64,000 nt of DNA from Winogradskyella epiphytica (GTDB taxonomy: Bacteria > Bacteroidota > Bacteroidia > Flavobacteriales > Flavobacteriaceae). Location of the stretch: positions 136,654-200,653 of the forward strand of contig NZ_QJTD01000002.1 in the NCBI RefSeq assembly GCF_003217215.1. Direction: 5' to 3'. A program made the translations under genes and the position numbers. Positions 1 to 8,565 of the stretch are shown in pieces; within the stretch, counting starts at the first letter, position 1; every line of letters starts with the position of its first letter. The notes beneath the pieces are model-generated. The model saw only the letters and a list, made by a program, of their open reading frames with translations, was not told where the DNA came from and made no database searches.

Positions 1-3
1 ACT

Positions 4-951
4 ATGCAAACTAAACTCACAGAATTACTTAATATAAAGTACCCAATTATTCAAGCGCCAATGTTTTTGGTATCTAATGTGGCAATGGTCAAGGAAGCTA
101 TGAAGGCTGGAATTGCGGGTTGTATTCCGGCATTAAATTATAGAACTTTAGAAGAATTGCGAGCGGCTATAAATGAATTAAAAGCAGCAAAAGTTGAGGG
201 TGGTTCTTTCGGGTTTAACCTTATAGTCAATAAATCTAACGTAAAGTATAAAGGACAGTTAGAAGTTTTATGTGAAGAAGGTTGTGATTTTATAATCACC
301 TCTTTAGGGAGTCCAGAAGAAACCATAAGACAAGCACATGCGGCAGGCATTAAAGTATTCTGTGATGTAACCGACTTAAGGTTTGCAAAAAAAGTAGAAC
401 AATTAGGAGCCGATGCTGCCATTGCAGTAAATAATGAAGCTGGAGGACACAGAGGAAACTTATCTCCTCAAGAATTAACTAGTTTATTAAATAAAGAATT
501 ATCCATTCCAGTAATTTCGGCTGGAGGCGTAGGTTGTAAGGCCGATATTGATAAGATGTTAAGTTATGGAGCAGAAGGTGTTTCCGTGGGAAGTCCATTT
601 ATTGCATCCATTGAAGCTGGAGTTACCGATGAATATAAACAAGCTTGTGTAGATTATGGTGCGGATGATATTATCATGACAGAACGTATATCAGGTACGC
701 CTTGTACTGTAATTAACACGCCTTATCTTCAAAAGATAGGTACTAAAGCGACTTGGTTGGAAAATCTGCTCAACAAAAATAAATCACTAAAAAAATGGGT
801 AAAAATGGTTCGCTTTTCGATAGGAATGAAAGCCACAGAGAAAGCAGCTAAAAAAGCGACCTATAAAACGGTTTGGGTTGCAGGACCAAGTATAGAACAT
901 ACTAAAGAAATTCTTCCTGTAAAAGATATTGTTTCCAACTTAATATACTAA
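4..951 (+). CDS. Nitronate monooxygenase (2-nitropropane dioxygenase family)
   Basis: A 315-residue FMN-dependent TIM-barrel enzyme of the nitronate monooxygenase family, expected in the cytosol, oxidising alkyl nitronates such as propionate-3-nitronate. The N-terminal IIQAPM signature (15-20) and NEAGGHRG (about 144-151), which carries the family's active-site His, are both present. They are followed by the phosphate-binding SAGGVG (172-177) and VGSPFIAS. Length fits the family and the ATG three bases from the window edge gives a normal N terminus, so the gene looks complete. The true substrate cannot be read from sequence; some relatives are enoyl-ACP reductases of the FabK type. Confidence 0.88.
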   Translation: MQTKLTELLNIKYPIIQAPMFLVSNVAMVKEAMKAGIAGCIPALNYRTLEELRAAINELKAAKVEGGSFGFNLIVNKSNVKYKGQLEVLCEEGCDFIITSLGSPEETIRQAHAAGIKVFCDVTDLRFAKKVEQLGADAAIAVNNEAGGHRGNLSPQELTSLLNKELSIPVISAGGVGCKADIDKMLSYGAEGVSVGSPFIASIEAGVTDEYKQACVDYGADDIIMTERISGTPCTVINTPYLQKIGTKATWLENLLNKNKSLKKWVKMVRFSIGMKATEKAAKKATYKTVWVAGPSIEHTKEILPVKDIVSNLIY

Positions 952-1029
952 TACTTAAAAACGATTTACGTTTAGGCAAATAAGTTCTAGAATTTATGTT
1001 TACAGTTAAGGCTTAATAGTTTAAAGCTT

Positions 1030-1037
1030 TAATTTTG
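1030..1037 (+). promoter_or_regulatory. Candidate -7 promoter box TAATTTTG
   Basis: This is a perfect match to the Bacteroidota TAnnTTTG -7 element. It ends two bases before the first in-frame ATG (1040), so transcription would start at or after that codon. This favours the second ATG at 1058 as the true start of the next gene. Confidence 0.45.
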
Positions 1038-1057
1038 AAATGTTTAAATTTAGAATT

Positions 1058-2344
1058 ATGTCCTTACGTAAAATTTTAATCGGCTGCACTCTTATAATCA
1101 CTGCCTTCTTTGTTGCCTTATATTGGTCTACACAAAGTACAGATCAAATCTACAGCAAATCAATACTGTATAATATAGATGATGCGGAAACCGTCAATTT
1201 TAAAGATTATGATTCTGTAGAATTGTCACCAACAGATATTTACAAAGCAGATGAATTAAAGAAGCTTATTCAAGGTAAACAATACCGTGAAGCTTGGTCG
1301 GCTAAGGTGAAAGTTCCCATCGTTTTCTTAGATACACTTAAAGGGGGGATGACGATCATAGAAGAAGGTGGTGGCAATCAAACGCACTCCCTAGAAATGC
1401 GTGGAGCTGATGGCTTCACCTATAGTTTACGTAGTGTTAATAAAGATACAAGACCTTTAGTACCTAAGTTTTTAGAAATTTTGAAATTGGAGAATATCGT
1501 AGTAGATGGTATATCTGCACAGCATCCCTTTGCTGCAATTTTAGCAGCGGAATTAGCCGAAAAAGCTAATGTGCTTCACACGAGTCCACAAATGGTTTTT
1601 GTGCCAAAACAATCCCGTTTGGGTGAGTTTAATGAAAAGTTCGGAAATCGACTTTATTTATTGGAGTATGAGACCAAGAGTAAAGTCAATTATACCAAAC
1701 ACAATAATATTGTAGAAATTATAGATACCGATAATCTACAAGAATTAAAACTTGAACTTAAAGATTCTTTACATATCGATGAGCATGCCTTAGTAAGAAG
1801 TCGATTGTTTGATATGATTATTGGCGATTGGGACAGGCACACTAAGCAGTGGGCTTGGGCTGTTCAAAAATCAAGCGATGGTTATAAAGCTATTCCTGTT
1901 GCTGGCGATCGTGATAATGCGTTTTTCAATATTGAAGGTCTTGTTCCTTCTATTTTATCAAATAAACATGTGGTCAAAGAATTAAGACCATTTAAATCCG
2001 ATATAGACTATATGGAGGGTTTGGTATATCCTTTTGATAATTATTTTTTATCGCAAACTGAAGAGTCTGTTTTTATTGAAGAGGCAGAAAATTTACAGAA
2101 CTTACTTAAGGATTCTGAATTAGAATCAGCTTTTGCTGTATGGCCTGAAAATATTCGAAAGCTCGATGAAAAAGAAATTCTAAGTAAAATGAAAGAACGA
2201 AGAAACAATATAAAAGATTACGCTATTCAATTCTACAATATCATTCAAAAACAAGGATTGGTCACTGCACCTTTAAAAGGTTCGGAAGACTTGGAATTAA
2301 GTAAAGAATTTATAGGATGTTTTGAGTGTGCGAAGGATAATTAG
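1058..2344 (+). CDS. Membrane-anchored protein with HipA/Fam20-like kinase fold motifs
   Basis: A 428-residue protein from the ATG at 1058; an ATG at 1040 would add six residues. Residues about 5-24 form one membrane-spanning or uncleaved signal segment, so the rest probably lies in the periplasm. GDWDRH (256-261) followed by GDRDNAF (283-289) resembles the catalytic DRH and metal-binding loops of HipA/Fam20-type atypical kinases. Similar RLFDMIIGDWDRH stretches occur, to my knowledge, in the linker of large Bacteroidota metallophosphatase/beta-barrel proteins; here the domain stands alone. Kinase activity and substrate are inference. The gene sits in its own unit between the monooxygenase and a YtxH gene. 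Confidence 0.5.
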   Translation: MSLRKILIGCTLIITAFFVALYWSTQSTDQIYSKSILYNIDDAETVNFKDYDSVELSPTDIYKADELKKLIQGKQYREAWSAKVKVPIVFLDTLKGGMTIIEEGGGNQTHSLEMRGADGFTYSLRSVNKDTRPLVPKFLEILKLENIVVDGISAQHPFAAILAAELAEKANVLHTSPQMVFVPKQSRLGEFNEKFGNRLYLLEYETKSKVNYTKHNNIVEIIDTDNLQELKLELKDSLHIDEHALVRSRLFDMIIGDWDRHTKQWAWAVQKSSDGYKAIPVAGDRDNAFFNIEGLVPSILSNKHVVKELRPFKSDIDYMEGLVYPFDNYFLSQTEESVFIEEAENLQNLLKDSELESAFAVWPENIRKLDEKEILSKMKERRNNIKDYAIQFYNIIQKQGLVTAPLKGSEDLELSKEFIGCFECAKDN

Positions 2345-2464
2345 AAATATCAAGTATTCAATAACGTTTAGACTACCTAAATCGCTAAAGATGAATTTGT
2401 TTGTAACAAATCTAAATGTTCAACGACATATAAGTAAACAAGTTTAATTAAAAGAAAAACTATT

Positions 2465-2788
2465 ATGATATACAAAGGAGCATTAGTGTTAGGAGGCCTT
2501 TTATTAGGAGCTGCAGCAGGCGTATTATTAGCACCGGAAAAAGGAAGTGTTACAAGAGATCGTCTTAAAAAAGAAGGTAAGGATATTAAAGATCAGTTAA
2601 CTAAAGACTTATCTGAAGTTAAAGACGATTTATCTAAGGCAACAGCCTCAGGACGAGAAAAATTTAGAGAAGACTTTGAGGATATTACGTCTAAAACAAG
2701 TTATAAAACAGAAGAGGCTATATCGTTTATTGAAAAGCAATTAGCCATCTTAAAAGAGAAAAATAGAACCCTGCAAAAAACGAGCTAA
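2465..2788 (+). CDS. YtxH-like domain protein
   Basis: A 107-residue protein. A glycine/alanine-rich hydrophobic segment (residues 6-23, GALVLGGLLLGAAAGVLLAP) is followed by a long, charged, Lys/Glu-rich helix typical of YtxH/gas-vesicle-like stress proteins. One membrane pass with a cytoplasmic coiled-coil tail is likely. Relatives are often induced by general stress, but no regulator is visible here. It ends at a strong bidirectional terminator. The exact role is unknown. Confidence 0.75.
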   Translation: MIYKGALVLGGLLLGAAAGVLLAPEKGSVTRDRLKKEGKDIKDQLTKDLSEVKDDLSKATASGREKFREDFEDITSKTSYKTEEAISFIEKQLAILKEKNRTLQKTS

Positions 2789-2812
2789 TACGTTTATTTA
2801 CAGAGGAGATAT

Positions 2813-2846
2813 AAAAAAAAGCTAACCTAAAAAGTTAGCTTTTTTT
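2813..2846. terminator. Bidirectional intrinsic terminator
   Basis: The stem GCTAAC/GTTAGC (2821-2826 with 2834-2839) has a 7-nt loop and is flanked by eight A and seven T. It serves both the rightward YtxH gene and the converging hydrolase gene. Confidence 0.85.
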
Positions 2847-2865
2847 AATTGTATAAGTGATACTT

Positions 2866-3504
2866 TCAAATCAAGTTCTCTATAAGTTCAACATTGACTT
2901 CATGTTTCCCTTTAAATGGAATAATAGTAATTCGGTCTCCAAAAATTTCACCCACTCTTTTAGATTCTTGTTCAATTCTTTCCTTATTTAAATACTCATC
3001 TTCTGTACCGTAAATTAATTTCACTTTCGTGTTTTTAGATAAATATTCAAAATCCTCCGCTATTAATTCCTTAGGTATACCACCAGAATGTAGCACTAAC
3101 TGACTGCATTGTAATTTTCGCTTTGCTAAATATCGCATAGCAACACTCACACCTTGGGAATAACCCAATACAACTAAATTGATATCATCTGGTAAGTTTT
3201 CAGCTTCTAAAACAGCGTCAAAATAATTTATAATATTCTCTGTTCCAGACGCTGTATTGTCTCGTGTCAACCAATTCGCCCCAACGTGCATTTTAGGTTG
3301 AATATAGTATTTACTAGGAGCCTGTGGTGCGATAATATAATTTTCTTCAGAATTTAAAGTTTTAAAGTACCTTAGAAAATATCGACTCAAATACCCCATA
3401 CCATGACAGACAAACCAAACGGTATTGGTTTTCTCTGTAAGCTTATTTAAAGTAGAGTAGGAATTACTCGTTGTGTATGTGATTTCTTTCTCTTGTGAAT
3501 TCAT
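2866..3504 (-). CDS. Alpha/beta hydrolase, carboxylesterase type
   Basis: A 212-residue serine hydrolase with an HG oxyanion region (VCHGMG, 33-38) and the nucleophile elbow GYSQG (114-118). Asp169 in GTEDE and His201 in GKHEVN complete a plausible triad. The GYSQG elbow and APQAPS strand resemble the phospholipase/carboxylesterase (YpfH-like) group, so it probably cleaves small esters in the cytosol. It is divergent from the menaquinone genes. It might be taken for MenH, but it lacks the GYSMGGR-type elbow and lid pattern expected of MenH, so I do not assign that role. Confidence 0.75.
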   Translation of the reverse strand: MNSQEKEITYTTSNSYSTLNKLTEKTNTVWFVCHGMGYLSRYFLRYFKTLNSEENYIIAPQAPSKYYIQPKMHVGANWLTRDNTASGTENIINYFDAVLEAENLPDDINLVVLGYSQGVSVAMRYLAKRKLQCSQLVLHSGGIPKELIAEDFEYLSKNTKVKLIYGTEDEYLNKERIEQESKRVGEIFGDRITIIPFKGKHEVNVELIENLI

Positions 3505-3522
3505 TATTCCTAGTGGTTTCTG

Positions 3523-3530
3523 TATCTTTG
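3523..3530 (+). promoter_or_regulatory. Candidate -7 box TATCTTTG for the menI-menF unit
   Basis: This is a perfect TAnnTTTG match 28 nt upstream of the ATG at 3558, giving a short leader. It lies inside the longer open frame that begins at 3495, which argues for the ATG at 3558 as the real start. Confidence 0.5.
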
Positions 3531-3539
3531 TTTTCGATT

Positions 3540-3547
3540 CAAAAATA
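3540..3547 (-). promoter_or_regulatory. Candidate -7 box TATTTTTG for the divergent hydrolase
   Basis: This is a perfect TAnnTTTG match on the minus strand, 36 nt upstream of the hydrolase ATG at 3504. With the plus-strand box at 3523-3530 it forms overlapping divergent promoters, so the two units may compete for polymerase. Confidence 0.45.
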
Positions 3548-3557
3548 CTATTTTTCT

Positions 3558-3983
3558 ATGCAAATGACTAAAGAAGACGTACTACAAAAAGCTAATGCTG
3601 CTAGTAAAAACACCTTAATGGAAACCTTAGATATTGAGATGGTGGACTTTGGAGACAACTTTTTGGTAGCAAGAATGCCAGTAACACCAAAAGTACATCA
3701 ACCAGATGGAGTTTTACATGGTGGTGCCACAGCTGCTTTGGCGGAAAGCGTCGGTAGTTTTGCTTCTCATATTTTTATAGATACCGAAAAAATGTTTGTT
3801 CGTGGTTTAGAAATTACAGCTAATCATTTAAAAAGTGTTAAAGAAGGTTATGTTTACGCCAAAGCAACTTTCCTACATAAAGGTCGAACCACCCAGTTAT
3901 TAGATATTAAAGTTACCGATGAAGATGATAATTTGATTTCTATTTGCAGACTATCTACTATCTCACTTCCAAAAAAGAAATAA
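3558..3983 (+). CDS. menI: Hotdog thioesterase, probable DHNA-CoA hydrolase
   Basis: 141 residues from the ATG at 3558. It is a PaaI/YdiI-type hotdog protein with the LHGGATAALAE segment, HGG at 54-56 and a Glu at 63, matching the catalytic Glu of E. coli YdiI (MenI). That enzyme hydrolyses 1,4-dihydroxy-2-naphthoyl-CoA to DHNA before prenylation by MenA. menF starts 3 nt downstream, which strongly supports a menaquinone role over a generic phenylacetyl-CoA thioesterase. The longer frame from 3495 is rejected because the promoter box lies inside it and its extra 21 residues match nothing in the family. Confidence 0.78.
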   Translation: MQMTKEDVLQKANAASKNTLMETLDIEMVDFGDNFLVARMPVTPKVHQPDGVLHGGATAALAESVGSFASHIFIDTEKMFVRGLEITANHLKSVKEGYVYAKATFLHKGRTTQLLDIKVTDEDDNLISICRLSTISLPKKK

Positions 3984-3986
3984 GGA

Positions 3987-5105
3987 ATGGATGTAACATC
4001 ATTTTTCGATGCTTTAGAGGAACATTATGCCAAAAATCTACCTTTTGTTGTATATCGAAAACCAAATAGTTCGGTTTTAAGGTCTTGGATGCAAAAAGAT
4101 GCTGAATTGCATAAAACAGATTCGTTTTTAGAAAGCGGATTTGTATTTGCTCCCTTCAACTTAAAAGACAAAAGTATTCTGTTTCCAGTATCTGAATGTG
4201 TGATTTCTGAGCTGAATACAGATGTTTTAGAAGTCGAGTTTTCAACACCTTCTGATATTATTTATGATAATAATCATAAAACGCAACACATTAATCTGGT
4301 TTCAAAAGGCATAGATGCGATTAAAAAAGGAGGTTTACAAAAAGTAGTATTATCACGATGCGTCACAAAATCTCTTCAAAATAGCAATCCCCTAACGATC
4401 TTTAAACGACTTTTCAATACCTATAAAACGGCAATGGTTTATTGTTGGTATCATCCTAAAGTGGGACTTTGGATTGGAGCTACACCAGAATTACTATTTC
4501 AAGTAGAAGGCAAACGACTAACAACAATGTCTTTAGCGGGCACGAAATCATTTTATGAGGATTTAGAGATAGAATGGACACCAAAAGAATATGAAGAGCA
4601 ACAAATTGTAACTGATTTTATCGTCAATCAACTTCAACCTTATTCCAAATCAATAAATGTTTCTGAAGTCGAAACCATTCAGGCAGGAAAACTACTACAC
4701 TTGAGAACTAGAATTTCAAGTATAATTAGCGATAATTCAGAATTAAAACCAATTATCGAAGCTTTGCATCCAACCCCTGCAGTTTGCGGATTTCCAAAAG
4801 ATAAAGCCAAAAATTACATCCTTCAGCATGAACATTACGATCGCGATTTCTATACAGGCTTTTTAGGAGAATTAAATTTGAAAACGTTTAAAAGTAGAAA
4901 TAGTAACCGCCGAAATGTTGAAAATAATGCCTATTCTGTAGTTAAAACAGAGTCTAATTTCTTTGTTAATTTACGCTCTATGCAGCTTCAAGACGAATCC
5001 GCTCTTATTTATGTAGGTGGTGGAATTACTAAAGACTCTAACCCAGAACATGAATGGGAGGAAACTGTGAATAAAACATCTACAATTAATGCTGTTTTAA
5101 GCTAA
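3987..5105 (+). CDS. menF: Isochorismate synthase
   Basis: A 372-residue chorismate-binding enzyme that converts chorismate to isochorismate, the first committed menaquinone step. Visible landmarks are KVVLSR (near 118-123) with the putative general-base Lys, WIGATPELL, the SLAGTKS motif, HPTPAVCG, the YDRDFYTGF segment and the Mg-binding end GGGITKDSNPEHEWEE. It is slightly shorter than E. coli MenF (431), losing part of the variable N-terminal half, as is common in Bacteroidota. It is in the same unit as menI (3-nt gap). A salicylate or siderophore isochorismate synthase is the alternative, but menD following makes menF the better call. Confidence 0.92.
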   Translation: MDVTSFFDALEEHYAKNLPFVVYRKPNSSVLRSWMQKDAELHKTDSFLESGFVFAPFNLKDKSILFPVSECVISELNTDVLEVEFSTPSDIIYDNNHKTQHINLVSKGIDAIKKGGLQKVVLSRCVTKSLQNSNPLTIFKRLFNTYKTAMVYCWYHPKVGLWIGATPELLFQVEGKRLTTMSLAGTKSFYEDLEIEWTPKEYEEQQIVTDFIVNQLQPYSKSINVSEVETIQAGKLLHLRTRISSIISDNSELKPIIEALHPTPAVCGFPKDKAKNYILQHEHYDRDFYTGFLGELNLKTFKSRNSNRRNVENNAYSVVKTESNFFVNLRSMQLQDESALIYVGGGITKDSNPEHEWEETVNKTSTINAVLS

Positions 5106-5147
5106 TTTATATTCTTAATTGAATTTTTTTTAGCCCTTTTTATTAGG

Positions 5148-5155
5148 TAAATTTG
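5148..5155 (+). promoter_or_regulatory. Candidate -7 box TAAATTTG before menD
   Basis: This is a perfect TAnnTTTG match ending 6 nt before the menD ATG at 5162. If used, the transcript would start almost at the start codon. The TTG at 5153 lies inside the box and is therefore unlikely to be the translation start. Confidence 0.4.
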
Positions 5156-5161
5156 CCCTAT

Positions 5162-6922
5162 ATGACGTATTCTAAAATTCCTTTATCCCAAACGGTGGTC
5201 ACTTTATGTAAGACGCATAATGTGAAACATATTATAATCTCGCCAGGCAGTAGAAATGCACCTTTAACTATAGGATTCACACATGACGACTTTTTTAAGT
5301 GTTATAGCATCGTAGATGAGCGTTGCGCAGCATTTTTCGCCATGGGAATAGCGCAACAATTACAAGAACCTGTTGCAGTAGTATGTACTTCTGGTAGTGC
5401 TTTATTGAATTATTATCCGGCCATAGCTGAAGCGTTTTACAGTCATATACCACTTGTAGTTTTATCTGCAGATAGACCCGAGCACCGAATAGATATAGGA
5501 GACGGACAAACCATCAGGCAAAAAAATGTTTTTGGGAAACACGTTATATATAGTGCTAACTTAAAACTAGACTTAAAAGAAAGTGATAGTACAATGGGTA
5601 CTGGTGAAATGCCAACGCTTAAAAGTTTAGAACAAAGACTCGAAAGATTTTTAGGAGTTCAAAAAGATATTCAAACTTATAATGAATCTGAAATTCACGA
5701 CGCTTTAACTGAAGCAAAATTGAATTCAGGACCCGTTCATATCAATATTCCTTTTGATGAACCTTTATATGACACTGTTGCTGAGTTATCAATCAACCCA
5801 AAGCCATTCAAAATTCAAAACAGAGAAGATAGAGTGGATGCTTTTGAAATTAAAAGCTTTTTAGATATTTGGCAAAATGCCGAACGAAAAATGATTTTGG
5901 TAGGAGTGCTGCAACCTAATACCATTGAAGCTAAATGGATTCAGGAAATTGCAGACGACGATAGTGTGATTGTTTTTACTGAAACAACTTCAAATATACA
6001 CCATCCTGATTTTTTTCCAGGAATAGATAAATTGATTTCTCCTTTAAATGAAGAAGAATTTAAAGCTCTTCAGCCCGAAGTTCTTCTTACGTTTGGTGGT
6101 TTAATCGTCTCGAAAAGAATAAAAGCGTTCTTAAGATCTTATAAACCTAAGTACCATTGCCACGTTGATTTAAATAAAGCGAATGATACATTCTTTTGTT
6201 TAGATAAGCATATTAAGTTAAGACCTAATACGTTCTTAGCTGAGTTTCTACCTCAAGTAACTCATCACGCAAAAAGTGATTATAAAACAAATTGGTTAAC
6301 TGTACGTCAAAAACGTAGAAAGAAACAAGATGAATATTTGAAAGAAATTCCGTTTTCTGATTTTACGGTTTTTAATTCGGTATTAAAAAAATTACCTAAA
6401 AACAGTGTGTTACAGGTAGGAAATAGCTCTGCTATACGTTATACACAGTTATTTCAACTTTCAAAAAGCATAGATGTATTTTGTAATAGAGGTACAAGTG
6501 GAATTGATGGTAGTACAAGTACCGCGATTGGCTCGGCTGTAGTCGCAAAACAACGTACCACTTTTATTACTGGTGATCTTAGTTTCTTTTACGATAGTAA
6601 CGCACTATGGAATAATTACATTCCTAATACCTTTAGAATTGTTGTAGTTAATAATGAAGGAGGAGGGATATTTAGAATCTTACCTGGACAAAAAGACACA
6701 GGAAATTTTGATTATTTCTTTGAAACGAAACATAAACTAACTGCAAAACAGCTCAGTGAAATGTACGGATTTGATTATGTTATGGCGAAAGACCAACAAC
6801 AATTAGATGAACAATTAGAATCATTTTATTCTGTTTCCAATCGACCAAGGTTATTAGAGATTTTTACGCCTTCACGTACAAATGATAAGATACTTATAGA
6901 TTTCTTTAAGTATATAAAGTGA
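5162..6922 (+). CDS. menD: SEPHCHC synthase (MenD)
   Basis: 586 residues from the ATG at 5162. This thiamine-diphosphate enzyme joins isochorismate with the succinic semialdehyde unit from 2-oxoglutarate to give SEPHCHC. The N-terminal SPGSRNAPLT motif binds substrate. The ThDP/Mg motif runs from GDLSFFYDSNALWNN to VVNNEGGGIF near residues 480-510. The length matches E. coli MenD (556) plus small insertions. The frame also opens at a TTG (5153), but that codon sits in the promoter box. It lies 56 nt downstream of menF in the men cluster and may have its own promoter. Confidence 0.95.
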   Translation: MTYSKIPLSQTVVTLCKTHNVKHIIISPGSRNAPLTIGFTHDDFFKCYSIVDERCAAFFAMGIAQQLQEPVAVVCTSGSALLNYYPAIAEAFYSHIPLVVLSADRPEHRIDIGDGQTIRQKNVFGKHVIYSANLKLDLKESDSTMGTGEMPTLKSLEQRLERFLGVQKDIQTYNESEIHDALTEAKLNSGPVHINIPFDEPLYDTVAELSINPKPFKIQNREDRVDAFEIKSFLDIWQNAERKMILVGVLQPNTIEAKWIQEIADDDSVIVFTETTSNIHHPDFFPGIDKLISPLNEEEFKALQPEVLLTFGGLIVSKRIKAFLRSYKPKYHCHVDLNKANDTFFCLDKHIKLRPNTFLAEFLPQVTHHAKSDYKTNWLTVRQKRRKKQDEYLKEIPFSDFTVFNSVLKKLPKNSVLQVGNSSAIRYTQLFQLSKSIDVFCNRGTSGIDGSTSTAIGSAVVAKQRTTFITGDLSFFYDSNALWNNYIPNTFRIVVVNNEGGGIFRILPGQKDTGNFDYFFETKHKLTAKQLSEMYGFDYVMAKDQQQLDEQLESFYSVSNRPRLLEIFTPSRTNDKILIDFFKYIK

Positions 6923-7024
6923 TCAAATTCTTAAATATTGTTAAGAAGTGACTTTTTGGTTTTTAATGTGTCAAAAAAGTACTACCTTTCAGCTATTGAT
7001 GTATAATTTAAAATAAATAATAAC

Positions 7025-7366
7025 ATGAGTAAAAGAGATGAACTAATCGCAAAATATGCGGCAGATTTAAAAGACAAATGTGGTGTTAATCCAGATATGG
7101 ATTTATTAACAAAAGTTACAGTTGGTTTAGGTCCTTCAATTTACAATGCAGATTCATCAACAGTGTCTGGTTCTGACCCAAAAGAATTAGCCACAGTGAA
7201 GAATAATTTTTTAATCAAAAAACTAGGATTAAAAGATGGTGCTGATTTAGATAAAGGTATCGATGCAGTAATGGAAACTTACGGTAAATCTAACAGAAAT
7301 AAGTATAGAGCTGTAGTTTATTATTTATTAGCTAAGCATTTCAAAAAAGAATCTATTTATTCATAA
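7025..7366 (+). CDS. DUF2853 family protein
   Basis: A 113-residue small soluble, mostly helical protein. MSKRDELIAKYAADLK at the start, the GLGPSIYNADSSTVSGSD centre and the RAVVYYLLAKHF end are typical of the DUF2853 family of Bacteroidota and Proteobacteria. The family function is unknown. It sits between menD and the CvfB gene, an arrangement I recall from other flavobacteria, but it need not be part of quinone synthesis. A strong terminator closes it. Confidence 0.8.
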   Translation: MSKRDELIAKYAADLKDKCGVNPDMDLLTKVTVGLGPSIYNADSSTVSGSDPKELATVKNNFLIKKLGLKDGADLDKGIDAVMETYGKSNRNKYRAVVYYLLAKHFKKESIYS

Positions 7367-7384
7367 GTAGAAATTATAAAAAAG

Positions 7385-7423
7385 AAAAAAGCGTTATAAC
7401 AAGTGAGTTATAACGCTTTTTTT
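7385..7423 (+). terminator. Intrinsic terminator after DUF2853 gene
   Basis: The perfect 10-bp stem GCGTTATAAC/GTTATAACGC (7391-7400 with 7407-7416) has a 6-nt loop. It is flanked by six A and followed by seven T. Confidence 0.9.
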
Positions 7424-7518
7424 ATTCAATATTTTAGAACTTGTAATTCGGATATTTTTGATAAAAGAACGATTTGGATTACATTCATACTTTTTAATAA
7501 ATCTCAATAAAATATATT

Positions 7519-7526
7519 TACCTTTG
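7519..7526 (+). promoter_or_regulatory. Candidate -7 box TACCTTTG
   Basis: This is a perfect TAnnTTTG match ending 4 nt before the ATG at 7531. Transcription from it would give a leaderless or nearly leaderless message for the S1 protein. Confidence 0.45.
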
Positions 7527-7530
7527 CAAT

Positions 7531-8361
7531 ATGATAAACTTAGGCGAATACAATACGTTAGAAATTTTAAGAGATACAGAACCTGGATTATTTTTAGGTG
7601 ACGGTGCAGATAATGAGGTATTATTACCAAATCGATATGTGCCAGAAGTATTTGAAATTGGTGATAAAATTGAAGTCTTTGTCTATTTAGATAACGAAGA
7701 ACGACCAGTTGCTACAACAGATCAACCATATATTAAAAAGGGGGATTTCGCTCTATTGCGTTGTAACCAAGTAACTGATTTTGGTGCATTTTTAGATTGG
7801 GGATTGGTGAAAGAGTTGTTCTGCCCATTTAGAGAGCAAGCCTTCAAAATGAAGCCAGGCGGTTGGTATTTAGTACACTGCTATTTAGATGAAGAATCAG
7901 AGCGTTTGGTGGCTTCAAGTAAAACTAACCGTTTCTTAGATAATAAGGAGTTAACAGTAGCTCAATTTGATGAAGTAGACCTTATTGTTTCTCATCCTTC
8001 GGAATTAGGAATGAACGTTATTGTAAACAAAACACATTTAGGACTAGTTTTTAGCGATGATATCTTTCAAGATATTAGCGTAGGTGACCGTTTAAAGGGA
8101 ATTGTGAAGAAAGTTCGTCCTGATAATAAATTAGATATTTCCTTAAACCAAATAGGTTATAGAAATATAGAACCTAATGCAGAACATATCTTAAATGAGC
8201 TGCATGATGCTGGTGGCTTTATTCCTCTTCATGATAAGTCCAATCCAGAAGATATTAAAGATCGTCTCCAAATGAGCAAAAAGAGTTTTAAAAAAGCAAT
8301 AGGCTCTCTTTATAAGGAAAGACAAATCGAAATAAAGGACGATGGAATTCATCTAAAATAA
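7531..8361 (+). CDS. S1-like RNA-binding protein (CvfB family)
   Basis: A 276-residue protein with the layout of Staphylococcus CvfB/YitL. Repeated OB-fold S1-type segments include FLGDGADNEVLLPNRYVP, FALLRCNQVTDFGAFLDWG and GDRLKGIVKKVRPDNKLDIS. A C-terminal winged helix follows (KDRLQMSKKSFKKAIGSLYK to the end). Such proteins bind RNA, probably affecting translation or turnover in the cytosol. It lies between DUF2853 and menB, but an RNA role unrelated to quinones is likely. The ATG fits the family N terminus. Confidence 0.85.
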   Translation: MINLGEYNTLEILRDTEPGLFLGDGADNEVLLPNRYVPEVFEIGDKIEVFVYLDNEERPVATTDQPYIKKGDFALLRCNQVTDFGAFLDWGLVKELFCPFREQAFKMKPGGWYLVHCYLDEESERLVASSKTNRFLDNKELTVAQFDEVDLIVSHPSELGMNVIVNKTHLGLVFSDDIFQDISVGDRLKGIVKKVRPDNKLDISLNQIGYRNIEPNAEHILNELHDAGGFIPLHDKSNPEDIKDRLQMSKKSFKKAIGSLYKERQIEIKDDGIHLK

Positions 8362-8565
8362 ATTATTTTAATTCTATTCAAAGTCTAATATTTATTAACA
8401 TATTTTGTTTTATAAACACCTTAAAATAGGATAATTAAATCTATCGTATTACATCAAAGGTTTAATTAGGAAAACACAGAACCTTCCACGGATTAACGAA
8501 AATTATTTTCTTTAGAAGAGATTATTTTTAATTGCTTATTTTTGTTTTTCAAAATTTGAATAAAA
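8362..8565. other. Intergenic region before menB
   Basis: A 204-nt AT-rich stretch. Apart from the menB promoter box at 8537-8544 I see no ORF, hairpin terminator or repeat in it. Confidence 0.6.
8537..8544 (+). promoter_or_regulatory. Candidate -7 box TATTTTTG before menB
   Basis: This is a perfect TAnnTTTG match 21 nt upstream of the menB ATG (8566). It probably drives menB-menA. Confidence 0.5.

Noticed and set aside
2866..3504. Alpha/beta hydrolase as the missing MenH
   Set aside because: It has a carboxylesterase-type GYSQG elbow and APQAPS strand, is oriented away from the men genes and lacks MenH-like motifs.
7394..7630. Minus-strand ORF across the terminator and the CvfB start
   Set aside because: It reads through a strong terminator, overlaps a well-supported gene on the opposite strand and has no recognisable protein pattern.
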